Part shown: one piece after another, positions 1 through 11,991 of the stretch
Layout: each line of letters opens with the position of its first letter
How positions within the stretch are numbered: position 1 is the stretch's first letter
NCBI GenBank assembly: GCA_003415625.1
Contig: PYIU01000009.1
Span: forward strand, 1,364,001-1,428,000
From: Aquanectria penicillioides
Taxonomy: Eukaryota > Ascomycota > Sordariomycetes > Hypocreales > Nectriaceae
Reading direction: 5' to 3'
Length of the DNA: 64,000 nt
The notes under the pieces: generated by a model
What the model saw: only the letters and a program-made list of their open reading frames with translations
Told to the model about the DNA's origin: nothing
The model's database searches: none
Made by a program: the position numbers and the translations under genes

Positions 1-2089
1 GGGCAAGGAGTTGATAGCACCCTGGTCCGTTCATCTGAGTTGGTGGCAATTCCCCAGACCCAAAATCGAGAGCGGTCTAGCGGGGAATCGCATTAACTCC
101 AATTTCCGCAACGTTCAAAAGGCATTCACTGTAGGTACCTCAGTACCTTGGAGCCCGTTGAAGTTCGACCAGCCAAACAAGCGCGCCACAACTTGATAAC
201 TCTGGGGTGGCTATCCACCGCAAGCCCTTCGAAGGACGACTAGTGTTTGTCGGGCAATAAACACGCCATCGAGCGTTTTCCAGTGTGGCTCCCTGGTCTT
301 TGACTCCGTGACGGGCTGGGGCCTTGTTTAGAGCCTAGCAGGGGAGCGAAAGCGTCACTCGCCAAGATCGTCGCCAAGGTTCTCTGCATGTAACGGGTTA
401 CGCGCTACTAGAATATGTACCGCCTCCAAAGCTTCCTTGGTGTGTGGCAGATGACAATCATGGGTGTAGCCGATTCATTTCGACAAGACCCCAATACGAA
501 GGTATCATCGAGCTTAGATTCAGATACCCCGGTGCACTTACGGCATTTGAGTTCAACAATTACCAAATTCATAGACGAGCCAGCAAGGTTCAAGAGCCCC
601 ACGAGTCATTGATACGATGGAGGTAAAGTTTCACCGTGGCTAGCGGCTTAACAAGACACCTAAGAACCACAGGCTTGACCATGAGCATGCATGGAGGCCT
701 GCTTTGAACCAAGCTACATGCTGCCAACGGTAGGAACACCAAAGGATGGCGCCTTGAATTCTGCAACAGCCACGCTCGAGTCGAACCACTGGTCAAAGCC
801 TTTGGTGACAGGTGGAGGTGACCCGCTGGGCCCGCTCGCAGATGGCCTTGAAGAGCGGCTCTGGAATCGATAAATCATATGGCAGGTTGAGGGGGATCAC
901 CGACGATGCCGCCATACCCATGGATACTCTGTGATCATCAACCACAGTCACAATCAGCATAGAATCCTAAACAAAGCCCTTCGGCACAGTTAAAATTGAG
1001 GCTGATATGACAGATAGCGTTATCGGAAATTGGATTTGGTGTAATATGTTGGTCAGGTTCCACGGCAGCTCCCGGCGCACGAAACACAGGGCGACTTGTG
1101 CCTGACGACGAACAATATTGTATCGCATGTTGCCCAGTGCGCTATTCCTACTGTACCTTATTGTTTCTATCAATTATCTCTTCCCTACCCAGCCAGTGAA
1201 AAAAAGAGGGCAGCTTGCATATCACCAGCTAACATGTGTCACCATGGAGCGTCAAGATATTATTTTTCTCTTCGATTGACGGACAAGGGGAGGGATGGCA
1301 CCCTTGTTGAGCCGGGCACATCATGTGTAGGGGTCCCTGGGCTTGCCAAACCTCGTGTCCAAATAATGACCATTGAGGGGCCATTTGGTAATATCGATGC
1401 TGATCAAACTTTGTTCTTTAGCACGCAGAGAGAGACAGTAAGTAACCTGGCCCATTGTCTCCAACATGCATGTCTACAGAAATTGACAGGCATACGGACG
1501 GCTGACAGACATGCGCACACACAGACAACAAGATGCCCAGGGCCTTGAGGATCTACCAGTGGGTGATCGGCAACGCCCAACATGCAGCCCGCCCCTTGAC
1601 TTGCCCTCTAACATGTGCCCCGTCACGTTTTCTTCGGCGCCTTTGTGCGACAAAGAGCGGACAAAAACCTAGCATGTCTTGTTATTATTGTTGATACCAA
1701 AGTCTGCATGTGTCGGGGTGTCCGTGATCGGCGAGCCTGTGCATGTACTTGGGTGCAAAGCGCATCATGTTCAGAGTGCGGGAAATCTCCGAGGATCGTA
1801 GATGTTGATGGGCTGAGTTATCACTGCGCCATTTGGGTATGCCGGCCGACGGCTGCCGTATTGGCTCTGGACGAGAATGGCGTGGAGAGTGGACGTAAGG
1901 TACGCACGCACCAGCACAGATGGTGCCGCAGACATGCTTGCGTGGCTACAGCTACTGTACATGCTTATGCTCCATAATAGCTGGGCCCTCATCTCACAAT
2001 TACCATGCATCAGACAGCCATGGAAGAATGGGTCCATATCCAGCCTCCGATGGATGCACCGTCTCGGGGCGTCCAGCTATCGGAGACTC

Positions 2090-2109
2090 TTTTTTTTTTT
2101 TTTTTTTTT
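2090..2109 (+). repeat. Poly-T homopolymer
   Basis: A run of 20 T residues in otherwise GC-rich DNA. On the minus strand it reads as a 20-A tract, which could be a relic of a retroposed poly-A tail, but no adjacent processed gene or target duplication is visible. Confidence 0.9.
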
Positions 2110-3584
2110 CCCACACGCGACGGTCGCTTCTCAGAGTCAGCGAAAGAACTGCTAAGTCAACTCTTCCAGGCAAGTTTCTGGGCTGGCCGCCGGCCGGGGC
2201 GCGACTAAGGCGGCGTAAAACGTGGGATCGGCCGGGTGGTTGACCGTAGGGTGCGGTCCGTCGAGGGGCGGTCCGTAGGGGGACACGCCCGTCACCGACT
2301 ATTCATGATGAGGTGGTTGGTCGAGGCCCTCGGCCGGCAGGCCAAGTCGAATGGGGGCGTAGCCTCTGTGCGACGCACAGGAGAAAAGATGACGGCGGGC
2401 CACCCACCGCCTAACTGGACGCTGTTGGCGCTGGAGCCGGTGCTGACGCCGCGCGCGGAGCGGGAAATCAACTTTATGCGCAACCCAGCCTAAGTGCCAG
2501 CACTCTGAGGTCATTTCTAGCACGAATAGTGATGGTAAGGCAAGCGCGCCATCAGAGGTCTCTCAGTGACCTGTGCTCCCAGAAACGCGGCGCCTCTTTT
2601 CCCAGAAGCTTTGATAGCCAACTTGATCGTCAATTTCCGCGGGCGCTCAGGAACGCAGTTAACCTGCAAGGTACGAGCGTTGACAATGTCAAGTTTGACG
2701 GTGACGTTCATGCTGCTGAAGACACATCGCACCGAGAGGCACCGACAGAGGGCCACAGGGTACAGGAACAAGAACAGGCGCAGGCACAGGCGGGTCTAGG
2801 CCCAAGCCGCAGGCGGAATGTCATCCGAACAAATTTTCCTGGGCGTTGTCGGCTGGCTAATTAGCGCGCCCGCCCTTGGCGCATCCGAAGCTCTGTACCT
2901 CACTACGCACAAGTGCTCTCCGTCAAGCATCGGGAAGGCGCCCCGATGACAATGATAGTCAACTGATGGAATTTGAGGCACCGCACCTCTTCTAGAGCTA
3001 CTGCACACACTACGGGGCTCTTGGAGCTGGGTGCGCCGGTGGCACATACCCCGAGATGGGCCAAAGTATCACCACAGGCTTAAGTTGACCCCCAAGTCGA
3101 TTATTTGTGCCAAGTTCGACTTCGAGATGGGGGATACGGATACTTGAAGACAAATGTCACCAGCCACTTTGCCAATGATCGGAGCTTAGGGACCCGTTGA
3201 GCAATCGGCCGAGACTAGATCTGATGAGAATAACACAAGCCCGTTGGAGGCTGAGCTATGTATCACCCCCGTAGCTACCCCCCACCTGGCCCACGGAGCT
3301 AGCGGAGGCACGCCGACTCTTGCTGCGAGGAAATGTGGTGGTCCAGTCGACCGCGAGTCATGCACCTGCGGTGTGGGCGGCCTGTTGGAGAGAACAACCA
3401 GTCACCCCCTGGTCATGAGCTCCGTGGTGGACTGGCCTGGTGACGGTCGCCCTATACCACCAACAGTCTCACCATGTCGAGACTGAAACAAGGGTCCTGA
3501 CGATATGTACGTACAGGGTAGCTGCAGGCCAATTTGGTTCATTGTGGGCAGAGGATTCTTTAAAGGCCACCTACGTAGTATCAT

Positions 3585-3619
3585 AGAAGAAGAAGAAGAA
3601 GAAAAAAAAGGGGGGGGGA
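3585..3619 (+). repeat. GAA microsatellite followed by A and G runs
   Basis: Five GAA-like units run into an A8 and then a G9 tract, giving a pure homopurine stretch. Simple-sequence DNA with no coding frame. Confidence 0.85.
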
Positions 3620-3848
3620 GAGAAGGCTGGAGGTGGTGGAACAAACTCCATGGCGATGTTGCCAGTGACATTTCTGAACAAATATAATTGCTTGGCATGA
3701 CGGAATGGCACCTCGATTGCATTGGTGATACTGATCTGTACACGATCAAACTGTGATCAAACTGGATCAAACTAGTGATGAGGCGCTTGTCAGAGAGCAG
3801 TCGGTGGTACAGGAGTATAAGGGAATAGATACGACATCTCGGGAGCCC

Positions 3849-4770
3849 ATGTGGATGTCTCATCTACCTAGGTGTCTCGGTCTGCCCGATTCCTGGGAGA
3901 ACAGCAGTACCTCACAAGCCCTTGTAAATTGAGCATCCAGGTTTCGGACTGTCCGAATTGTAGTCCAGAGGACAAAAGGTGGGAATGGCATCAAAAAGGA
4001 AGAGAAAAAGAAAACGCGAAGCAAGGGTTTGATCTGCGAAATGCCACGAGACGAAGCTATGTGTATCTCGCAATTGCCATGTGGTCTTCTCATGGCAACA
4101 ATATTGAGGGGGGTTGAGGATCTCCGGTAGTCCGACCAATGACAAAACTGGAAGCGAAAAGAAAAAGAAAGAAAATAGTGAAATGAAGGGGATAGAAAAA
4201 AAAACCTCTCGGATCAGCAAAATGCTACGAGAAAATGCCATGCAAATCTCATAATTACCATGTGGTTGGCTTACATTGGGTGTCCGCCATCCCGATGGGG
4301 AGCAGAAATATGTATTCATTGTCGGAATAGCTTCAAAAAGAAAGGCGTAGGATCGACAACAAGGACACGAGCCACAAGCACCAGCCACAGACTCTGCTCA
4401 TTGTGCCATGAGTACCCTGGGAGTCCCCCAAGGTGGCGGCCTGGGCATGTCTCATGAGGAGTCTCGGGCTACCCGAAGCGCACGATAGGACGTGTGTAAA
4501 TGTTAGCAAGAAGAAATATGAGGTCGACGACTAGGCTGTAAACTCTACAGTTCACCAGCTACATGCTTATTCTATCAAACTCCCCTCCATGTGGACTGTC
4601 TCGGACTGTCCGAGTTATGGGTTGCGTAGGGAAGGTGGAAATGGTGATGGCTTCAGGAGAGAAAACGAAAAACAGGAACGATGATGGAAATGCGACGAGC
4701 CAAGAGCCATTCCCACAATGAATGTCTCATCGGACGGTCTCGGGCTGTCCGGAGGGCCTTCAAAAGGGAA
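3849..4770 (+). repeat. Diverged, repeated non-coding segments
   Basis: Two ~49-bp segments (4036-4084 and 4217-4265) align over their full length at roughly three quarters identity, both beginning GCRAAATGCYACGAG and both ending TTRCCATGTGG. A second motif, ATGTCTCAT followed by GTCTCGG and CTGTCCGA-like sequence, recurs near 3855, 4444, 4592 and 4722. The units are degenerate and partly order-shuffled, so this is an old local duplication or decayed repeat rather than a live tandem array. Several differences between the two 49-bp copies are C-to-T or G-to-A. Confidence 0.6.
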
Positions 4771-7700
4771 GTTGATCGACGAGCCACGCGCTTCAAACGT
4801 GCTGGCGGCAACGTGAAGCGCAAGCAAAATTCTCCGGCCATACTATATCGACGAAAGACACTGACTATCAAACATTGTCTCTGTATGTGTTCTGTAATTT
4901 TTCCGACCGGCATCTTCGGGGGAATTTCATGGGGGTTTCTTGCTTGCTTCTGGAGAGGGGAGTGTGCTTGGGCAAAAATGCACGTGGTCTCGAGCTTTCT
5001 TTGGTCCCTTGATTTTTCCCCAATCAACTAGGCACTTGCTTAGGGGGCATCGATGCTACGTTGGGAGGCCCTCTTGGACAAGGGGCACGTCATAGGGTGA
5101 CAGTTCAGACCGGTCAATTGTGGATTTTAGAATTTGGGAGGAGTGAGAATCAACAAAGTATGGGAAACACGGCAAAGGCAGGGGAGAGACCGAGACTAGA
5201 AAGTTGATGATGAGAGGGGAAAAGAAAACGATTACGGAGTGCACGGGTACAGGCGAGAGGAAAGGAAATTTGAAAGGGAGACGAAGGAGAAGAAGAAAGC
5301 GTAGAACATCAAAAACAAAACTAGATGCATATGTATGGAACATGGAAAGAGGCAGAAAAAGGAAGGAAAAGAAGAAAAACCTGCCAGAAATGTCACCCTG
5401 CCTTGGGGCTGCTGCACTGTGCGGGCGGCGGGCGAAAAGGGAGAAGGAGGGGGCGTGGGGCATCGGAGTGAAACCCTTGAAAAAATAAAAAGGAAACGTA
5501 GAGGTGAAGGTGAAAAAGAAAAGAAGGGAAAAGGAAAAAAAGGGAAAATGCAGCGAACCAATCTTGATGGGATGGGGGCCAGCACGCAGGAAAAAGCAAA
5601 ACCTCTCAGATCTCAGATTTGCGACTTTCCGGGTGCCGGCAAATGGAGATTCTGCTGGAGATGTGGATGCGGGAGTCCGGGAGTCCGGGATGCAGGCATT
5701 TGCGGAGGGGTCAGAAGCCTGGCTGGTCTTCCTGTTACATCTGTTACACGCTGCTGTAAGGCAGTAACTAATTTGATCCAGAACGAGGGAAGAAGAACGT
5801 TCCGTACCGCAACCTTACCGCGCCTGTGCCGCATCTGGTTGCAACGCTGTTATTTATTTCTTCCCATCTATGATGCACTTTGCCCGTTGGGCGTCTAGGG
5901 TTGCCTCCAGCATTGATTGGGGAGGCGGGGAGGCCATGGGGGTGACAGATTGCCGTTGCAGTGATAGATGGACGACGGTGACAGGTCGAACGGCGACGAG
6001 GAATTTCCCTGCCACTGTCTTGGGGCGTCATCTATCAATCCATTTACGTCAACTGTCGAGTGCGCTTCGTGTTTTGTTTGCTGGCAAGGTTTCAATGAAA
6101 AACGGGTGACGCAGACACACACGCACACGCCAATACTACCATACACGGTGCCGAACAATAAGAGGAAAGGGAGAAGGGAAAAAAGAAAGGAAAAAAAAAA
6201 AGAATGAACAAAGACCAAGACTAGTACACCTCAATTCTCATGCAAAGAGTACGATGGTGCAAAGTGGATAGGCGTCGACGCGGTGTGTGCAGGGCAGGAC
6301 TCATGATGGAGATTTTTTATTTATGTTTTATTATTTGGAGAACGAAGGGGGGGTGGGATTTACTGAAACGAGTGACAGCGGAACGATGTACTCATACATA
6401 GGCAACCAGTCGCGGTACTTTGAGGTCGATCTCGATGCTGGTCAGCTCTCAGAAGATGACACCGCATATTGGAGAAGGCTCGTGGCCAGCGGAGGAGCCC
6501 TCGTGGCATTGCTTAACCCGTCCTCCGTCTCACCGTCATGATTTCACAGCTTCACTTTCTGGAGGATTTGCTGGAGGTGAGGAGCGGATTGGTGTGGGTG
6601 TGAGTGGGATATGTCTCTGAATGGCGTTACCCCAAGCCCTTGGGATCTTTCTCATCTCACAAACTGGCCGCCACACCGCCCTCTTCAATATGACAAGTGA
6701 CAGGAGGGCATCACTCACCGGCCTTCCAGCGTACTCAGTGGTGGCAGCCTCTGTCCTCTCATTCTCTCGCAATCTCAGCCTTCCCTGCCCCTCGCAGGCA
6801 AGGAACGGAGCTTTTCAGCAGTAAGCATCGCATCGTCTCTCCGCCTCCACCTCGGGGGCCGCTCTACCACCCACGTCTCCACAGAGCGTCACGCATGCAG
6901 GGCCAAGAAATCAGAAAGAAGCAATGCCGCCAATCCCCAGCACAAACCATGTCCACCACACCGGAGGAAATTCGTCCGTTGGAGCGTTGTAGCAATGGAG
7001 CAATGGAGGAATGGAGCAAGATAGACCGTTGGAGACGGACGGAAAGAAGTGAAAGGCCTGCCATCCTCTTCCTTCCACTTCCCGTCCCTTCCTCAACAAA
7101 AAAAGCAAGAAAGGGGGATTTGTTCCCTTGTCGGAGATCTCACAGACTGGCTCGAGCTCTCCTCTCACAATAACTCTCATACCCGCTCTCAATCTCACGA
7201 CGGCGTGTACGAGAAAGCATCGACGTCGTGAGCCTTTCCCCGAGAGTACCTGTTGATGGATGCTAGCTAGGTACTGTCACCGTTATGGAGTGGTGTAAGG
7301 AACTAGGTGGGGGGAGGCAAGGTGACAATGAGTTTGCTGTGGACCCGCCTAGCAAAGTCGCATTGCAACCCTTCCATTCGCACCCCCCAATGCCATGCGA
7401 GATGATCCTGGCCGCGGATCTCCTACGCAGAACGGGCTTCCTCTGCTTCTGTTACACCGCAGGGAACTAGATGGCGACAAGGGACGAGGCGAGACGAGGC
7501 GAGGCGATACCAAGAGACTACCGGAGTAGGGGACCACGGGACTAGGGGATCGCAGGCCCTGCTCCCCATGGCCATCCTGGCCCGCCGTGTGCTCCGTTAG
7601 CTTCGCCATGAGAGTTGCAACTGACTCGACTCTCGCCTATGTACTCGACTTGCTATTACTCACGACATTTTTGTTAGCTCAACATGCTGCTCCCCTGTAA

Positions 7701-9128
7701 GTGTGCGGATGGATGGTGATGTTGCGATGAGGTTTCTTATTACAGAGGTCGTCCGTCGAGCGAGCCGACGCTTATCACGCTTTCTTTCTCCGTCCCACCC
7801 CCAAGTCCACCAGGCCGCGTTACTTTTTAAACCTTGACAGCTGACCATGCGAATTAGTTGCTCTGGGTCCTTCGCCGTTGGCCTAGTATCAGTAGGCCAA
7901 GCAAGTAGCCACCGGCCTCTACTCTCTAGCTCCCTCCCTTTGGTCGGCCCCTCAGCGGCCAATGAACGGGGCCATACCCCGCGGCCTGGACTGTGCCGTC
8001 CTGATCACCAGCCGCGGAACCGCTCAACTCACATCCGCCACCACCGCGGGACGGCCACCACCAGCCACCGCCATCGCCTTGTGCAACCAACACTTTGGGG
8101 CCTACTATGTATACCGCTGCGGACTATGGATGGCCAACTACGACAATTAATGCCGACTGTATACCCAACTCGGCCAAGGTGCAAAGGAAATAAACCCCGT
8201 TACGGAAACCTTAACAGCGGTGCTTTGCCTAGCCAGGAAACATCCTTGCTGTCACCTGGAGCAATGGCGGCCCCCACGCCCCTCTCCTCGCCTTTCCTTC
8301 TCTTGAGCAGTGGAATTGTTATCGAGCTGCCTTTTGTTGCTGGTTTCATTGTGGGGAGAGAGAGCATGTGTTCGTTCCTCTGCCCCTCTCCCATCAAGGC
8401 CAGGGAAAGGACAAGGGATCAGGGCCCACGCCACGAGCATCATGGGGACCGGCAAGGAAGAGAGGGAAGGGAGCCATGCCGCAGGGTTGCGACTCGGAAT
8501 GTTCTTTTCTTGTCGTTTATTTCCTCTTTTCCATGACCGACAAGCAGTGGGCGCCCACATCCCTGCAGCAACTCAGCTTCAGGTCCGTTGCCGGGGGATG
8601 CACACACGCACAATGTACGAATAGGGCACATTACATGTCATGCTTCGACTCCTTACATGGGAAATATTACAACCCATCGGAGCCGGAACCCTGCCCTGGG
8701 CGGCCTGGGGCCTCGCTTCAGTACGGCATGGCTCCCAGATTTGCTTTGATGAGGACACCCAAACCTTCCAGGGACCCCTGATGAAACATCACATCTCCCA
8801 GGGGGTTCAACACGTTGCTGGCCCGCGCCTTGACAGGCCAGGCCCCCCCGTATCCAGGTCTCCTCATCCATCAAGCTTCCAGGGATATTGAGAAGGAGGT
8901 CCCCAAACTAGAGACCGATGAGGAGAAGGAAGACCGACGATGCTTGCTCCCACGTTCATCTTGGCTCGCGTAGTTTTTTTTATTGTCCTTTCTGACCTAC
9001 AGCACGCGAGCGTGAGGCGTAGAACATGGAACATGAATCATGGCAGCTAGCTAACTCCGCTGCATGGTACCTCTTTCGGTTGGGTAACCCGAACTTGCTT
9101 TTTCTGCCCTGTGATAATGTAGTGACAT

Positions 9129-9211
9129 GGTCTGGTCTGGTCTGGTCTGGTCTGGTCCGGTATGGCAGCAGCCAGCCAGCCAGCCAGCCAGCAGCCAACC
9201 AACCAACCAAC
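9129..9211 (+). repeat. GGTCT pentamer array, then CCAG/CCAA tetramer array
   Basis: Six GGTCT-type units occupy about 9129-9160 and are followed within a few bases by CCAG units and then CCAA units to 9211. The two abutting arrays look like ordinary replication-slippage products. Confidence 0.85.
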
Positions 9212-9308
9212 GAGCCTACTTGTCTCCTAGGTCTCGACGCCAATCACTGCCGGTCCCTTCCCCCAGGGTTTTTGTGGAAGAAGCAAGGAAAGAAATTCGC
9301 CGATGCCA

Positions 9309-9331
9309 TGTACGTACGTACGCATGCATGT
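9309..9331 (+). repeat. Alternating purine-pyrimidine tract
   Basis: Repeated GTAC followed by GCAT units give an almost perfect purine-pyrimidine alternation of about 23 bp. Simple sequence, with no gene attached. Confidence 0.7.
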
Positions 9332-11241
9332 GAGTCCCTCTTTTCCTTGCCTGACATACATACCTTGGCCTCCGATTCCCTTGCCAGCTTCTATGTGTGT
9401 ACATGAAGCACCCGTAGATTGATTGCAAGAGGAGAATGGAAATCTCATGGGGGTGTGGGCGACTTAGTTGCAAGATCAGCGTTGCAAGCAAAAGTTCGTT
9501 CACGCCCTGCAGGGGCGGCGGTCTATCAGTTCTCAACGAAACGGAGCGTGGATCATGGCATGTTTTCGCATTCTCTGGCAGCCATCAAGTCTCTCTTACG
9601 CTCTCCACCGCAATCTATTTTTTATTTAATTATTTCTAACTTTTCTCCGTCACTCTCTTGCCCATAGCTTCCTTGCCTTGCTTCTCTCGTGTAGTTGCCC
9701 CTGCTATCTATCTCGCACCAGCCGGCTGCCTCTCTGCAAATTAAAAAAAAAAAAAAGTCTTGTTGACAGGCCATAGACCGGCACACCGGTGGGAGAAAAA
9801 CCGGGTACTCGGCTTGTATATCCCATACCGTAGTGGGAGAGGAATAGTAGAATGGCCACAGGCCGAACAGGGCAAGACAAGGCTAACCGTCACATCCCTA
9901 AATAGGGAAAAAAAAAGCAAGAATGGTTGGAAAAATGAAAAACAAAAGTCCAACAAGTAACACACACATTCTCCGTCTCCCACAGGGCAGAGACAGAAGA
10001 GCCAAAAAAAAAAAGAAAAAAAAAAGGAAAGGAAGCGTCAAATGTCACCTGATAATGAAATAATCACATGGGACAATGACATAAAACGTGACACACTCAC
10101 TGAGGTGCCGCCATTCATTCACTACAGCCTTGCCATCGGCCGTCATCAATTATCCCTTATGGGGTTCACCGTATGAGTAGAAATAAAAAGACCGGGAAAA
10201 TCACAACGCCGCTTTCGTATGTATGTATTTGAGGGCAAAGACAAGCCAGCCCTCGCTTCCTTGCGATCGCGTGTGGTCTCTAATACCTAGAGTTCGTGTA
10301 GGTGGTTTTCCCTGTGTTTGAGACAAATGAGACGAACCACGACGACAGGAAGAACCCCTACTCGCTGCTGCTTAGAATGGATGGGGTCGCCTGGTCGCGC
10401 CCCTTCCCCTTGTGCTTTCCCCCCGCCGCTCCGCTCCTGCCCCCCCCTCCTTCCTCCTCCTCCTCCACTCCACTCCGCCAGGACGGAAGAGGGTGACGCC
10501 AGCGCGGCAAAAATGAAATAAAGCAAGAGAAAAGAAAGGAAAATGGTTAAGAACGGAGGAGACAATGATGTGATTGTATGAATGACTGTGTGACTTGCGA
10601 CTCGGAGACGGGATACCGGAGACGGGAGAAACCGACCCCTGGTTTCTGATTTGCGTTGTTGCAAGAGAAGACTGCAGGAATCGTACGACGGTGAACCTTG
10701 TTTTCCCCAGCAGCTCAGGAGCTCTGGAGCTCTGGAGCTCAGTAGCCCGGTCGGGGCCAGGAACAGGAGCACGATCAGGAGGGTAAAGGGCAGGAGGCGG
10801 CGTTGGCGGCGGCGGCGGCCAAGCGGCGGGCGGTCGAGCGGGCGGTCGAGGAAGAAACAGAGGCCCATCCATCCAGTTCCCTCCTCCCTCAGCCCTGAGG
10901 AGATGCGTTTCGCGCCCGCCCAGATTGATTGGGACCCCCCCCCCTCTCCCTTCACTCCTTCCCTCCAAGTGCTAATTCCTGCGCATCTCGCACGTTGGAA
11001 GGGGCGCCCAAGAGAAGAAGGAATGAGAAGGAAATAAAAAAAATTAAAAATACAAATAAACAAAGAAAAAAGAAAATATATAACACATCAAGGAAGGGCC
11101 GAGGGCCGAGGCGGCGCACGAGGCGGCGTGGAACAAGAGATTTGAATGAAGGAACCGCAGCGGCAACCGCAGCTGTACCGCTGGTAGCTGAAGCTGTAGT
11201 AACAGGATAGCTCACCGGAACTCCGTGAAGTGGGAGACATG

Positions 11242-11255
11242 TACACACACACACA
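11242..11255 (+). repeat. CA dinucleotide repeat
   Basis: Short CA microsatellite in non-coding DNA 3' of the SPX-ankyrin-GDPD gene. Confidence 0.85.
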
Positions 11256-11991
11256 TAACACGCACGCGGGAGAGAAAGATGGAGAGAGGACATCACATCA
11301 CATCGCCTCACACACACTAAAAGAAACGAGACAGTAGTACAAGACACACACGCGCACACAAAACGGTCGGCCAAGTACGGATCCGCAGGTTCACATGAGT
11401 GTTTCTCCGCAACGAAACTCATGACGGTTAAACCAGTGTGGACTTGGCTGCGCGCAGGTAGCTCGCAGGCACAACTGTCACTGTGCTGTTGTGGGGGACT
11501 GAGACATAGTTGAGTCGAGAATGGAGGCAACGATAGAGAGAGAGAGAGGAAGAGGTCCTAAGGGGAAGAAAAAAAAAAAGGGACCAGCCCCAGAACAACA
11601 CCATCGACCGATTGTTGGTTCATCGGAGGCCCGCACGAATCTTTCATTGGATCCCGAATCCCATCGATCGAGGGAGTCTCCCCCGCGTTACTTTGTGTCT
11701 CCAAATCGCCCTACATGGCTGAACCGTTTTGATGTAGTACAAACACTAGTAACAAGCAAGCAGTAGTGTAGTCATGGGATTACGAGCAACACCACCCAGA
11801 AAGGCTAAATGATCCCAGTCAAATAAAACAAAATTAGGATTCTGTTGAAAGAATCGCCTCTGGCTAACCCCAGAAAAAGCCGTTTTTTTTTTCTTCTCGT
11901 GTGATTGATACAACCCATCGTCGCTGGGTTATCCCTCCACGCCCCACGTTGCAGTCCGGTGGCTGACTGTCGATCCCAATCCTCCTCTCCT

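Larger units (their letters stand above)
1..3839. other. Intergenic DNA without a supportable gene
   Basis: No open frame here has a recognisable domain, a plausible splice pattern or typical fungal coding composition. The longest frames (about 150 codons near 1.1-1.5 kb and 3.4-3.9 kb) are low-complexity or interrupted. The stretch may be the far upstream region of a gene outside the window or may carry non-coding transcripts; nothing in the sequence decides this. Confidence 0.6.
4771..11991. other. Intergenic, low-complexity and purine-rich DNA
   Basis: No convincing gene on either strand. 5,200-5,560 is strongly purine-biased on the plus strand. Open frames of 187-258 codons at 5.3-5.9, 7.8-8.5 and 10.3-11.1 kb are made of Arg/Gly/Ser/Pro-rich or Leu/Phe/Ser-rich sequence, as expected from biased DNA, and show no domain. 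The right end is the 3' flank of the convergent-facing SPX-ankyrin-GDPD gene. Confidence 0.55.

Noticed and set aside
7847..8536. 229-codon open frame, plus strand
   Set aside because: Arg/His/Ser/Pro-rich without domain or conserved pattern; typical of GC-rich non-coding DNA.
10287..11063. 258-codon open frame, minus strand
   Set aside because: Leu/Phe/Gly low-complexity sequence arising from purine/pyrimidine tracts; no splice logic and no domain.
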